64,000 nt of DNA from positions 86,001 to 150,000 of the forward strand of contig JACJYS010000003.1 of the NCBI GenBank assembly GCA_020635995.1, read 5' to 3'. Positions 26,475 through 34,566 of the stretch are shown in pieces. How positions within the stretch are numbered: position 1 is the first letter of the stretch; each line of letters begins with the position of its first letter. The notes under the pieces were generated by a model. That model saw only the letters and a list, made by a program, of their open reading frames with translations, was not told the origin of the DNA and did no database searches. A program made the translations under genes and the position numbers. The DNA comes from Chitinophagales bacterium. GTDB taxonomy: Bacteria; Bacteroidota; Bacteroidia; Chitinophagales; UBA8649.

Positions 26475-27398
26475 ATGCAGGTATTTAAAAGTTTAGACAA
26501 TCTCCCTCAGTTTAAAAATGCTGTTGTAACCATTGGTACTTTTGATGGCGTTCATTTAGGACATCAGAAATTACTGGAACGCATAAACGAATTAGCAAAA
26601 AAAAATGATGGCGAAAGTATTTTAATCACTTTTCATCCTCATCCACGCTTTGTTGTTCAACCCGATAGCGATTTAAAATTATTAAACACTATTGATGAAA
26701 AAATAGATTTGCTAAAAAAATACAAGGTTAATAATGTTGTAGTAGCACCTTTTAGCAAAGAGTTTAGTAATATGCCGGCTATTTCTTATGTGAAAGATTT
26801 TTTGGTTGAAAATTTTAAACCCCACACTTTAGTTATTGGTTACGACCACCATTTTGGTAAAAACAGAAGTGGAAATATAGATTTGCTTGAAGAATACAAA
26901 GATATTTTTGGATATAATGTAGAGCAGATTAGTAAAGAAACCATACAAGATATAGGCATTAGCAGCACTAAAATTAGAGAAGCTTTGGCACAAGGAAAAG
27001 TGCAAACTGCTAATAAACTTTTAGGTCATGAATATAGTATAAATGGTTTTGTAACAAAAGGAGAACAACTAGGCAGAAAAATAGGATTTCCTACGGCAAA
27101 TGTGCAACTTTTAGTAGATTACAAACTCATTCCTAAAAATGGAGTATATATTGTAAATGTAAAAGTTAAAAATAGTCTGTACAAAGGCATGTTAAACATA
27201 GGTGTGCGACCAACCATAGAAGGACTTAACAAAACAATTGAAGTGAATATTTTTGATTTTGACCAAGATATTTATGGCGAAAAAATAGAAGTAATTTTGC
27301 TAAAATATATTAGAGAAGAACAAAAGTTTGAATCTTTAGAAGCTCTAAAGCAACAACTAAATAAAGATAAAGCAGAGGCTCTTGCTTATTTTCAATAA
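26475..27398 (+). CDS. ribF: Bifunctional riboflavin kinase / FAD synthetase
   Basis: A 307-residue RibF that makes FMN from riboflavin and ATP, then FAD from FMN and ATP. The N-terminal adenylyltransferase domain shows the nucleotidyltransferase signature TIGTFDGVHLGHQKLL (about residues 20-35), FHPHPRFVV, and IGYDHHFGKNRSG plus the ISSTKIREAL loop. The C-terminal riboflavin kinase domain starts at LLGHEYSINGFVTKGEQLG, with IGFPTANV and NGVYIVNVK and the NIGVRPT block. Length is normal. It stands alone on the plus strand and converges with the DUF4143 ATPase gene. Confidence 0.96.
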   Translation: MQVFKSLDNLPQFKNAVVTIGTFDGVHLGHQKLLERINELAKKNDGESILITFHPHPRFVVQPDSDLKLLNTIDEKIDLLKKYKVNNVVVAPFSKEFSNMPAISYVKDFLVENFKPHTLVIGYDHHFGKNRSGNIDLLEEYKDIFGYNVEQISKETIQDIGISSTKIREALAQGKVQTANKLLGHEYSINGFVTKGEQLGRKIGFPTANVQLLVDYKLIPKNGVYIVNVKVKNSLYKGMLNIGVRPTIEGLNKTIEVNIFDFDQDIYGEKIEVILLKYIREEQKFESLEALKQQLNKDKAEALAYFQ

Positions 27399-27423
27399 GA
27401 AGTGTTTTCGGTAGGAAAAGTTA

Positions 27424-28650
27424 TTAAAAATCAAGTAACCAGTTAAACACATTTAAGTGCTGTACACCATTTCTATCTTGTGTAAATGAATCGGTTGTGA
27501 GCAAATATTTAGGATAATTATCAGAAATTTTTTCAAGTGAACCAAATTCTCTTTCTATAGTTTTTTGCGTAGATAATTCCCAAGCTACTTGATAATATTC
27601 TATACCACCGGTAGTTGTTTTACACACAAAATCTACTTCTGTATTTCGTGCTGTGCCTGTCCAAATTTTATTACCTCTACGCAAAAGTTCTAAATACACA
27701 ATGTTTTCTAAAATATGTCCTCTGTCGGTATTGCGTTCTTTACCTACTAAAATATTGAGTAAACCTACATCTACCAAGTAGTATTTTTCTTGTGTGGCAA
27801 GCTGCTTTTTGCCTTTCAAATCAAAGCGATTAACTTTATAAAACACAAAACTTTCTACTAAATAATCCAAGTATTTTTCAACTGTGGCGTGGTGTATGCT
27901 TTGCCCGTCTTGTTTTAATGTTTTAGAAATATTGCTTGGAGAAAGCATACTGCCAATGTTTGAAGCCGTATATTTTACAATGTTTCCAAATGCTCTTTTA
28001 TCATTTATTTGGTGGCGTTGTGTTATGTCTTTTTCTACAATAGTAGTATAAATGGCTTCTAAATATTCATATATTTTGTCAAAACCTTCCTTACGCAGCT
28101 CAACGCCTTTTGGCAATGATGTTTCGTTTACATAATCAAAAAACAAAGCCTCATAGTTAAGATATTTGTTTGATGTGTCAATGCTGCGAGTGGTTAAATA
28201 CTCCTTAAAAGAAAAAGGTAAAATAGAAATTTCTATATAGCGACCACTTAACAATGTAGCCAATTCGCCCGACAATAAAAAGGCGTTTGACCCTGTTATA
28301 TAAACATCTGTATATTCTGTTGCAAAAAGACCATCTACCAATTTCTCAAATTGTGGAATATTTTGCACTTCGTCTAAAAAAATATAATTCTGCTTGTCGG
28401 CTTGCAATTTTGCTTTAATTTCAAAATAAATATCACTCCACGATTTATCAAGAAAGTTTTCGGGCAACTCAAAATTATAAGACTGAATTTGTTTTTTGCC
28501 TACACCTAATTTTAACAGTTTGTCCCGAAACAAATTTAATAAAGTTGATTTGCCCGACCTACGCAAACCACTTACTACTTTTATAAGGTCTTTATCTTTG
28601 TAAGACAACAGCTTATCAATATATTCCTTCCTATTTGTATAGCTACTCAC
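27424..28650 (-). CDS. AAA+ ATPase with DUF4143 domain
   Basis: About 408 residues from the GTG at 28650; an in-frame TTG at 28665 would add five. An archaeal-type AAA domain comes first, with Walker A SGLRRSGKSTLL and a Walker B-like segment YIFLDEVQNI, then TGSNAFLLSG. A C-terminal DUF4143 domain follows (KYLDYLVESFVFYKVNRFD, YYLVDVGLLNILVG, a nuclease-like VDFVCKTTTGG and YYQVAWELS). The family is common in bacteria and archaea, often in variable loci, with no settled role. A -7-like TATTTTTG lies five bases before the GTG, favouring that start. A strong palindrome lies upstream, so expression may be controlled there. Confidence 0.85.
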   Translation of the reverse strand: MSSYTNRKEYIDKLLSYKDKDLIKVVSGLRRSGKSTLLNLFRDKLLKLGVGKKQIQSYNFELPENFLDKSWSDIYFEIKAKLQADKQNYIFLDEVQNIPQFEKLVDGLFATEYTDVYITGSNAFLLSGELATLLSGRYIEISILPFSFKEYLTTRSIDTSNKYLNYEALFFDYVNETSLPKGVELRKEGFDKIYEYLEAIYTTIVEKDITQRHQINDKRAFGNIVKYTASNIGSMLSPSNISKTLKQDGQSIHHATVEKYLDYLVESFVFYKVNRFDLKGKKQLATQEKYYLVDVGLLNILVGKERNTDRGHILENIVYLELLRRGNKIWTGTARNTEVDFVCKTTTGGIEYYQVAWELSTQKTIEREFGSLEKISDNYPKYLLTTDSFTQDRNGVQHLNVFNWLLDF

Positions 28651-28669
28651 AAAACAAAAATACAAAATA

Positions 28670-28708
28670 AATTATCAAAACTTGCATTTTTTGCAAGTTT
28701 TGATAATT
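28670..28708. repeat. 17-bp perfect palindrome upstream of the DUF4143 ATPase
   Basis: AATTATCAAAACTTGCA (28670-28686) and its exact inverse (28692-28708) flank a five-T loop. It sits between the stop of the upstream lipoprotein gene and the ATPase start, both on the minus strand. It could be a terminator for the lipoprotein transcript or an operator for the ATPase gene. Confidence 0.75.
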
Positions 28709-28744
28709 ATTTATTAAATTTAGATAAAGATAAAATAGTGGTAC

Positions 28745-29173
28745 TTACTTATTTTGAATAGTCCTATTATCATTAAAACTAAAAGATTTAGTTGTGGTTT
28801 TTCCATTTATAGAATATTTCAAAACACCATCTCTATCCGTTTTTATTTTTGATTTTGTTTTATCTATGCTTTCATCATTTTTATCTGCCACAATATTAAC
28901 TACCACTAATTTTTCGCCCTCGTCAGTTACAAAAGTTTTAAATAAATAAGGCACGCCATAAATATATACGGCTTCTATCTTCGCATTTCCATTCTCCTCA
29001 TATTTTATAGTATAAGAAGTAGAAGTGGAACTCCCATTGGGGTTTTGCATACCCATAGTTGATTGCGTTCTTATTGAACTTATAATTTTCAAATCTTCCG
29101 TATTTTGCTTAACTTTTTTACTGTTAGCACAGCTACTTAAAAAAACTAAAGCGATTATCATCATTCTTATCAT
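28745..29173 (-). CDS. Hypothetical lipoprotein
   Basis: A 142-residue protein beginning with a short lipoprotein signal peptide (MIRMMIIALVFLSSC, lipobox LSSC with Cys at 15). A polar beta-rich domain follows, with TSTSYTIKYEENGNAKIEAVYIYG and a basic C-terminus. I do not recognise the family. Its ATG overlaps the holA stop codon (ATGA), so it is co-transcribed with holA and AMP nucleosidase; an in-frame ATG three codons later is also possible. Probably anchored in the envelope. Confidence 0.6.
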   Translation of the reverse strand: MIRMMIIALVFLSSCANSKKVKQNTEDLKIISSIRTQSTMGMQNPNGSSTSTSYTIKYEENGNAKIEAVYIYGVPYLFKTFVTDEGEKLVVVNIVADKNDESIDKTKSKIKTDRDGVLKYSINGKTTTKSFSFNDNRTIQNK

Positions 29174-30183
29174 GTGGCATATATTTTATAGGTTAATTCT
29201 GTTAATAATTCCGATGGCGTAGCACTTTTATTTCCTAATCCTTTTGATTTTAGGTCATATTCTCCTATTAAAATAAAAATTTTTTCAAGCTGCTCAACAG
29301 AATATTTCTTTGCGTATTTTTTATATTCTTTAGCAATAAAAGGATGTAGTTTTAGCAAAGCACCAAAAGACCTTTCGTCCATATTGCCCGAAAATTTAGT
29401 TAAATATACTTTTTGATAAAAACCATTAATTGTGCCAAGTGCCATTTGCAGCACTAAACTTTTAGGATTTTGCTCAAAATAATGCAAAATTTTATACGAT
29501 TTTTCATAGTTTTTTTGTCCTAAAGCATCGGTAAATTCAAAAATATTATAGTCTTTTGAAGCTCCAATATTTTTTTCAATATCTTCTTCTGTTATATTTT
29601 TATCATTACCTTTTATCAGCAGTAATTTATCTAACTCATTTACAATTTTAGAAATATCGGTTCCTAAAAATTCGGCTAAAATTTCAATTCCTTTAGGATT
29701 TATTTTTAATCCTTTTTCTTTAGCATAAGCAGAAATCCAGCCTACAACTTCATAATCTCGTATAGCTTTTGATTCTAATGCTACACTTTCCTTGTGGTTT
29801 ATAATAGTTTTAAAAATCTTTTTCCTTTTATCGGGCGAACTATGTTTGTATGCCAGCACTAAAATAGTAGAAGGCACAGGATGATTAAAATAACTTTCTA
29901 AATCATTAAAAGACTTTAATTGCTGTGCTTCTTTTACTATAATTACCTGATGTGTAGCCGCCATAGGCAATCTCATAGCTATATCTTTAATTTGCCCGGC
30001 ATCTACATCTTTTCCATAAACCACCTGCTGATTAAATGCTTTTTCATGTTCTGCTAAAGCATTTTTTTCAATGTAATCTACCACTTTATCTATGTAGTAC
30101 GATTCATCACCAAACAAAAAATATAAAGGTTTATATTTCTTGCCATTTAATTCTTTTAATATCTGTTTAAAATCCTGAATCAA
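29170..30183 (-). CDS. holA: DNA polymerase III subunit delta
   Basis: A 337-residue clamp-loader subunit that opens the sliding clamp as part of the replicative polymerase. It shows the family's N-terminal PLYFLFGDESYYIDKVVDYIE block, a VVYGKDVDAGQI segment, QVIIVKEAQQLKSF (the degenerate P-loop region), FLGTDISKIVNELDKLLL and the C-terminal helical domain with IGEYDLKSKGLG. Length is normal. It overlaps AMP nucleosidase upstream by four bases and the lipoprotein gene downstream by four bases (ATGA in both cases), which implies translational coupling in one operon. Confidence 0.92.
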   Translation of the reverse strand: MIQDFKQILKELNGKKYKPLYFLFGDESYYIDKVVDYIEKNALAEHEKAFNQQVVYGKDVDAGQIKDIAMRLPMAATHQVIIVKEAQQLKSFNDLESYFNHPVPSTILVLAYKHSSPDKRKKIFKTIINHKESVALESKAIRDYEVVGWISAYAKEKGLKINPKGIEILAEFLGTDISKIVNELDKLLLIKGNDKNITEEDIEKNIGASKDYNIFEFTDALGQKNYEKSYKILHYFEQNPKSLVLQMALGTINGFYQKVYLTKFSGNMDERSFGALLKLHPFIAKEYKKYAKKYSVEQLEKIFILIGEYDLKSKGLGNKSATPSELLTELTYKIYAT

Positions 30184-30950
30184 AACCGTAAGTGTTTAAT
30201 AGTCATACCGTTATTAATAAGTTGCTTTAATGATTCTATACCCAATTTTAAATGCAATTCCACAAAATTTGAAGTAATTTTTTCATCACTTGATGAAGTT
30301 TTTACGCCATCGGGAATCATAGGCTGGTCAGAAACTAACAATAAAGCACCCGCTGGTATTTTATTGGCAAAAGCGGTGGTAAATATGGTAGCAGTTTCCA
30401 TATCTATACCCATGGCTCTTATTTTTTTCAAATACTTTTTAAACTTTTCATCAAACTCCCAAACTCTTCTATTAGTGGTATAAACCGTACCCGTCCAATA
30501 GTCGTTTCCGTTATCCCTTATGGTAGTAGAAATGGCTTTTTGCAAAGCAAATGCCGGTAGAGATGGCACTTCTGCCGGAAAATAATCATTACTTGTTCCT
30601 TCGCCTCTTATAGCCGCTATGGGAAGAATAAAATCGCCTAAATTATTTTTCTTTTTAAGTCCGCCACATTTACCTAAAAATAAAGCACCTTTGGGTTTTA
30701 TAGCAGATAGGCAATCCATAATAGTAGCCGCATTAGGACTTCCCATTCCAAAATTTATAATGGTAATACCTTGTGCCGTTGCAGAAATCATAGCTTTATC
30801 CCTTCCATTTACTTCTACACCCATTTGGGTTGCAAACATTTCTACATAATTACCAAAATTAGTGAGCAGAATATATTGTCCAAATTTATCTAATGGCACG
30901 CCCGTGTAGCGTGGCAACCAATTTTCAACTATTTCTTGTTTTGTTTTCAT
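30180..30950 (-). CDS. amn: AMP nucleosidase
   Basis: A 256-residue enzyme of the purine nucleoside phosphorylase fold that splits AMP into adenine and ribose 5-phosphate. Motifs include TAQGITIINFGMGSPNAATIMD (phosphate-binding and core strand region), GALFLGKCGGL, the RGEGTSNDYFP loop and GIDMETATIFTTAFA, the catalytic helix segment with the Met-Glu pair. It is the short bacterial form that lacks the E. coli N-terminal regulatory domain. Only 21 bases separate its start from the divergent HsdR-N-like gene. Confidence 0.88.
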   Translation of the reverse strand: MKTKQEIVENWLPRYTGVPLDKFGQYILLTNFGNYVEMFATQMGVEVNGRDKAMISATAQGITIINFGMGSPNAATIMDCLSAIKPKGALFLGKCGGLKKKNNLGDFILPIAAIRGEGTSNDYFPAEVPSLPAFALQKAISTTIRDNGNDYWTGTVYTTNRRVWEFDEKFKKYLKKIRAMGIDMETATIFTTAFANKIPAGALLLVSDQPMIPDGVKTSSSDEKITSNFVELHLKLGIESLKQLINNGMTIKHLRF

Positions 30951-30957
30951 AATAAAC

Positions 30958-30965
30958 TATTTTTG
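30958..30965 (+). promoter_or_regulatory. -7 box for the HsdR-N-like gene
   Basis: TATTTTTG fits TAnnTTTG and ends six bases before the ATG at 30972, so the transcript would be close to leaderless. It occupies most of the 21-bp divergent gap with amn. Confidence 0.45.
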
Positions 30966-30971
30966 TGTGCA

Positions 30972-31409
30972 ATGATTAAAATTACTTTCAGAAAATATAA
31001 TTTTAAGGTTTCCATTGAAAATGAAATTCATTACATTTTTGACGAAGTTAGAAAGAAAAAAATAAAACTTACGCCAGAAGAGTGGGTTAGGCAAAATTTT
31101 ATACATTTTTTAATGTATGATTTGCAATATCCTAAAGCAAAAATTGCTGTAGAAAAGGAAATAATTATTAATGATTTAAAAAAAAGATTTGATATTTTGG
31201 TTTATGATACCGCTATGCAACCTTTTTTATTAATAGAATGTAAATCGCAGAATGAAAATATAAATGAAAATGTTTTAGAGCAAAGTTTAAGATATAATAT
31301 GCAACTAAAAGTGCCATACATCTGCATTAGCAATGGAACTTACACCTATGCTTGGGATGTTAAAACAACGGATATTAAACCTTTAGAAACACTACCTCAA
31401 TATGTTTAA
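30972..31409 (+). CDS. Type I restriction R N-terminal-like (HSDR_N) protein
   Basis: From the ATG at 30972 the protein has 145 residues; an upstream in-frame ATG at 30936 lies inside the divergent amn gene and before the -7 box. It matches the HsdR N-terminal nuclease-fold domain: a helix ending in LTPEEWVRQNF, then KKRFDILVYD with the catalytic-type Asp, and LLIECKSQ with the E-x-K pair, then an EQSLRYNMQLKVPYICISNG strand-helix-strand. It is a stand-alone PD-(D/E)xK protein, not part of a restriction system here. Related genes are commonly found near holA in Bacteroidota. Its stop overlaps the next gene by eight bases. Confidence 0.85.
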   Translation: MIKITFRKYNFKVSIENEIHYIFDEVRKKKIKLTPEEWVRQNFIHFLMYDLQYPKAKIAVEKEIIINDLKKRFDILVYDTAMQPFLLIECKSQNENINENVLEQSLRYNMQLKVPYICISNGTYTYAWDVKTTDIKPLETLPQYV

Positions 31410-31749
31410 AAAAGTAATTACTGCTCCCAAATTATTGAAATTTATAAGTAATAATTTTGCTTCGGCAATGGCATTATTTCCTTTTATTTTAATAAAAAAT
31501 GAGGGTTTAAAAACCAATCAAATCCTTATAAATCATGAGCTTATTCATCTTCGCCAACAATTAGAAATGCTGGTTTTGCCTTTTTATATTTGGTATATTT
31601 CAGAATACTTTATTAGACGCTTGCAATACAAAAGCCATTATGAAGCGTATAAAAACATTTCTTTTGAAAGAGAAGCGTATGCCAACCAACAAAATTTAAA
31701 GTATTTAAAAGAAAGAAAGTTTTGGAGTTTTATTGAATACGTAATGTAA
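31402..31749 (+). CDS. Small protein with HExxH motif, putative membrane-associated metallopeptidase-like
   Basis: A 115-residue protein with a hydrophobic segment (AMALFPFILI), then NHELIHLRQQLEM (HELIH at 45-49, a zinc-ligand motif of the HExxH type), a second hydrophobic segment (LVLPFYIWYISEYF) and later SFEREAYANQQ with conserved-looking glutamates (89 and 91) that could supply a third ligand. This is the outline of a minimal gluzincin. It is too small for a usual peptidase, and activity is not shown. It overlaps the HSDR_N-like gene by eight bases, so translation is probably coupled. Confidence 0.55.
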   Translation: MFKKVITAPKLLKFISNNFASAMALFPFILIKNEGLKTNQILINHELIHLRQQLEMLVLPFYIWYISEYFIRRLQYKSHYEAYKNISFEREAYANQQNLKYLKERKFWSFIEYVM

Positions 31750-31769
31750 TACCAATTGTTAAAATTTAC

Positions 31770-31802
31770 ATTCGTGCCACCACTTCAAATGGTGGCACGA
31801 AT
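31770..31802. repeat. REP-like palindrome (CGTGCCAC type), copy 1
   Basis: ATTCGTGCCACCA and its exact inverse surround a seven-base loop. A related palindrome lies at 34513-34537. Thirteen-base arms with no T-run on either side do not look like an ordinary terminator. Confidence 0.7.
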
Positions 31803-31880
31803 ACAGCATCTCAAAAAAATATTTTCACTTCACTTTATGGAAAATTAAAATCTTGTGTATCTCAATACTAAAACTGAGAT

Positions 31881-32723
31881 ATGCAAAGCAAAAATTTCAT
31901 AAACCATACCTTAACTTATTTTCAAGATGCACGCCATTTTCAAATTGCCTATTTAAGCAGTTTTCTTTTGTTAGGAATTTTACTTTTGGGCTGGCAGCAG
32001 CATTTAGCTCAGTATATTTTAGTTATTTCTACAGCATTGTTTACACAAGCATTGGGTGCTAAATTTATTGCTAAGCAAAATATTTCTTTAAAAAGTGCTT
32101 TTATTACTTCTTTAGGTCTTTGCCTTTTACTACACACCAACCATTATTACACAGCCATAATTGCTGCTTTTGTAGCCATAGCCGGCAAATTTTTAATACG
32201 ATATAAAGGCAAACACATTTTTAATCCCGTAAATTTTGGAATTGTTATCATGCTCATTTTTTCTAATGATGCGTGGATTTCTCCGGGACAATGGGGCAAC
32301 CATTTAATTGTACTTTTTGCCGTTGGAATATTAGGTTTTTTAGTACTTAAAAAAGTAAACCGATTAGATGCCAGTATAACTTTTATTTTGGTATTCTGTG
32401 GCTTAAACTTTATTCGTTCCGTAATATATTTAGGCTGGACTCCCGATGTTTTTTATCATCAAATAAGTAGCGGCACGCTTGTTTTATTTACTTTCTTTAT
32501 GATAACTGACCCTATGACCACGCCAAACCATAGAAAAGCAAGAATAATTTGGGTAAGCTTAATTGCCATTGTGGCTTTTATAGTTAGCAATTATGTTTAC
32601 ATTTTTGCAGCACCTATTTGGGTACTCTTTTTTGCTTCGCCTCTTACACCTGTATTTGACAAAATATTTACCGCTCAAAAATTTGAGTGGAATCAATCAA
32701 AATCAATTTTAAACTTTAAATAA
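31881..32723 (+). CDS. RnfD/NqrB-family membrane protein (stand-alone)
   Basis: A 280-residue polytopic membrane protein of the RnfD/NqrB family, which forms the flavin-carrying subunit of Na+-translocating NADH:quinone or ferredoxin:NAD oxidoreductases. The family motifs HIFNPVNFGIV (112-122) and SSGTLVLFTFFMITDPMTTP (196-215) are present; Thr199 in SGT is at the usual place for covalently bound FMN. No other rnf or nqr subunit is near. The next gene, eight bases on, encodes a DUF2330 protein. The substrate is not known. The first ATG is used; a hydrophobic N-terminus follows after about 20 residues. Confidence 0.85.
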   Translation: MQSKNFINHTLTYFQDARHFQIAYLSSFLLLGILLLGWQQHLAQYILVISTALFTQALGAKFIAKQNISLKSAFITSLGLCLLLHTNHYYTAIIAAFVAIAGKFLIRYKGKHIFNPVNFGIVIMLIFSNDAWISPGQWGNHLIVLFAVGILGFLVLKKVNRLDASITFILVFCGLNFIRSVIYLGWTPDVFYHQISSGTLVLFTFFMITDPMTTPNHRKARIIWVSLIAIVAFIVSNYVYIFAAPIWVLFFASPLTPVFDKIFTAQKFEWNQSKSILNFK

Positions 32724-32730
32724 TATAAAC

Positions 32731-34209
32731 ATGAAAAATTTAGTTAGCACATTAATTTTGGCAAGTATCGTTCTTTTACCAATAAAAGGATTTAGCTTTT
32801 GCGGGTTTTATGTGGCAAAGGCAGACATTAATATTAAAAACGAAACATCTGAAGTTATTTTAGCCCGAAAAGGCAACAAAACTGTAGTAACTATGAGCAA
32901 TGACTTTAAAGGAGATGTTAAAGATTTTGCTATGGTAATTCCCGTACCTGTTTTATTGCAAGAAAACGATATTAAAGTAATAGACCGTTATATTTTTGAT
33001 AAATTAAATACTTATACGGGACCTCGTTTAGTAGAATATTACGACCAAAATCCTTGCTATGACGGTAGAATATACTACGACATGATGCCATCTATGTCAA
33101 TGCAAAAAAATGAAACAGCTATACAAGAAAGTGAGGCTAAAGAATTAGGCGTGGCTATAGAAGCACAATACACCGTAGGAGAATATGATATTTTAATTTT
33201 ATCGGCAAAAGAATCGGAGGGATTGAAAATTTGGTTAGATAAAAATGGCTATAAAATTCCTGCAAATGCGGAAGAAGTGATAGAGCCATACATTAAAAAC
33301 AAACTAAAGTTTTTTGTAGCTAAAGTAAATTTAGAAGAGCAAACTAAATCCGGTTTTAATCATTTGCGGCCAATACAAATAACCTATGAAAGCAATAGAT
33401 TTATGCTACCAATACGATTAGGAATGGCAAATGCCGATAAAGCTCAAGATTTAATTATTTATGCTTTTAGCGAAGAAGGACAAATAGAAACCACCAACTA
33501 CAGAACAGCTAAAATACCAACGGATAAAAATATACCTACTTTTATAAAAGATGATTTTAGCAATTTTTATGCTGATGTATTTGAAACGGCTTATAAAAGA
33601 AACAATAAAAATGCGGTATTTTTAGAGTATAGCTGGGATTTGAATAGTGAAAATTATACCAAATGCGACCCGTGTGCTACTACACCTCCAAGCTATGCGG
33701 AGCTAAAAGATGCAGGTGTTTTTTGGGTAAACAGCGGATACAACAATGGCTGGGGCGGAGCGGACTACAGTGGAAAACTACACATTACAAGACTGCATGT
33801 TAAATACGATAGGAAAAACTTTCCTCAAGATTTGTTTTTCCAATCTACACCTAACAAACAGTCTTTTCAAGGAAGATATATAATGACCCACCCCGTACAA
33901 GAAGCCATAACTTGCAAAGAAGCAGAAAACTATTATTTAAAAGTATTAGATAGAAGAGAAAATGAGCTTGAAAACTTAGCGTATCTTACAGAATGGAACA
34001 CCGATAAATACGATTATTACTTAAAAACCTACGAGCGAAAATATGAAAGAGTAAAAGGAGATAGAGGAAACTTTTTGCCTGTATTTAAAAATCCTTTTAA
34101 CAATAATAATACGCCTAATGGAACTATAATGATAGTGTTTTTAAGTGTGTTGCTTTTAATCTGTACTTGGTTTATTAAAAAATCTATAAAGCCTAAAGTA
34201 CAGCATTAA
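32731..34209 (+). CDS. DUF2330 domain-containing protein
   Basis: A 492-residue protein with a signal peptide (about residues 1-22, ending in GFSFC), then the DUF2330 domain starting at CGFYVAKADINIKNETSE with ARKGNKTVVTMSNDFKGDV, FAMVIPVPV and GFNHLRPIQITYESNRFMLPIRLG segments. A single C-terminal membrane anchor (MIVFLSVLLLICTWFI, about 470-485) is followed by a basic tail. The body is therefore periplasmic, anchored in the inner membrane. The function of DUF2330 is unknown. It lies eight bases after the RnfD-like gene, and co-occurrence suggests the two act together; a role in electron transfer is inference only. Confidence 0.82.
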   Translation: MKNLVSTLILASIVLLPIKGFSFCGFYVAKADINIKNETSEVILARKGNKTVVTMSNDFKGDVKDFAMVIPVPVLLQENDIKVIDRYIFDKLNTYTGPRLVEYYDQNPCYDGRIYYDMMPSMSMQKNETAIQESEAKELGVAIEAQYTVGEYDILILSAKESEGLKIWLDKNGYKIPANAEEVIEPYIKNKLKFFVAKVNLEEQTKSGFNHLRPIQITYESNRFMLPIRLGMANADKAQDLIIYAFSEEGQIETTNYRTAKIPTDKNIPTFIKDDFSNFYADVFETAYKRNNKNAVFLEYSWDLNSENYTKCDPCATTPPSYAELKDAGVFWVNSGYNNGWGGADYSGKLHITRLHVKYDRKNFPQDLFFQSTPNKQSFQGRYIMTHPVQEAITCKEAENYYLKVLDRRENELENLAYLTEWNTDKYDYYLKTYERKYERVKGDRGNFLPVFKNPFNNNNTPNGTIMIVFLSVLLLICTWFIKKSIKPKVQH

Positions 34210-34230
34210 TAAAATTAAGTTATAAATAAA

Positions 34231-34263
34231 TTTGTGCCACTACTCCAAGTTTATTTATATTTG
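34231..34263 (+). promoter_or_regulatory. Bacteroidota promoter of the 60-residue gene
   Basis: TTTG at 34231-34234 and TATATTTG at 34256-34263 are 21 bases apart. The ATG at 34274 follows, ruling out the upstream ATG at 34232 that lies inside the promoter. Confidence 0.6.
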
Positions 34264-34273
34264 TACAAGAGCA

Positions 34274-34456
34274 ATGAAAATTCAATATACTACTAAGGAA
34301 GAAAGCAATTATATGCAAGAGCAAGAGTTTTTAGCGTTAAAACCTGTAGAACGAATTTATGCTTTTTTACGATTGAGCGAAAAGCTAAAAGATTTTCCAA
34401 GTAAAAAAGAAGTAGAAAAAAAAGATAATTTTTTGATTATTATTAATACTAATTAA
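34274..34456 (+). CDS. Small conserved hypothetical protein
   Basis: A 60-residue protein from the ATG at 34274: MKIQYTTKEESNYMQEQEFL, then ALKPVERIYAFLRLSEKLKDF and a lysine-rich end with KKDNFLIIINTN. It resembles short Bacteroidota proteins with the 'xxxPxERxxxFxxLS' pattern that occur next to nucleotidyltransferase or other genes; the function is unknown. A good promoter precedes it, which supports expression. It sits between the DUF2330 gene and a REP-like palindrome. Confidence 0.5.
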   Translation: MKIQYTTKEESNYMQEQEFLALKPVERIYAFLRLSEKLKDFPSKKEVEKKDNFLIIINTN

Positions 34457-34512
34457 GCCGAGTTTTAATGATTTAATTTTGAGTAAAATAAAATCTAACA
34501 GTGCACATAATC

Positions 34513-34537
34513 GTGCCACGACTTAAAGTCGTGGCAC
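34513..34537. repeat. REP-like palindrome (CGTGCCAC type), copy 2
   Basis: GTGCCACGACTT and its exact inverse meet with one unpaired base. The outer sequence shares CGTGCCAC...GTGGCAC with copy 1 at 31770-31802, so the two are members of one family. Confidence 0.7.
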
Positions 34538-34566
34538 AAGTGTATCTAACTCCTCAAATATAAATA

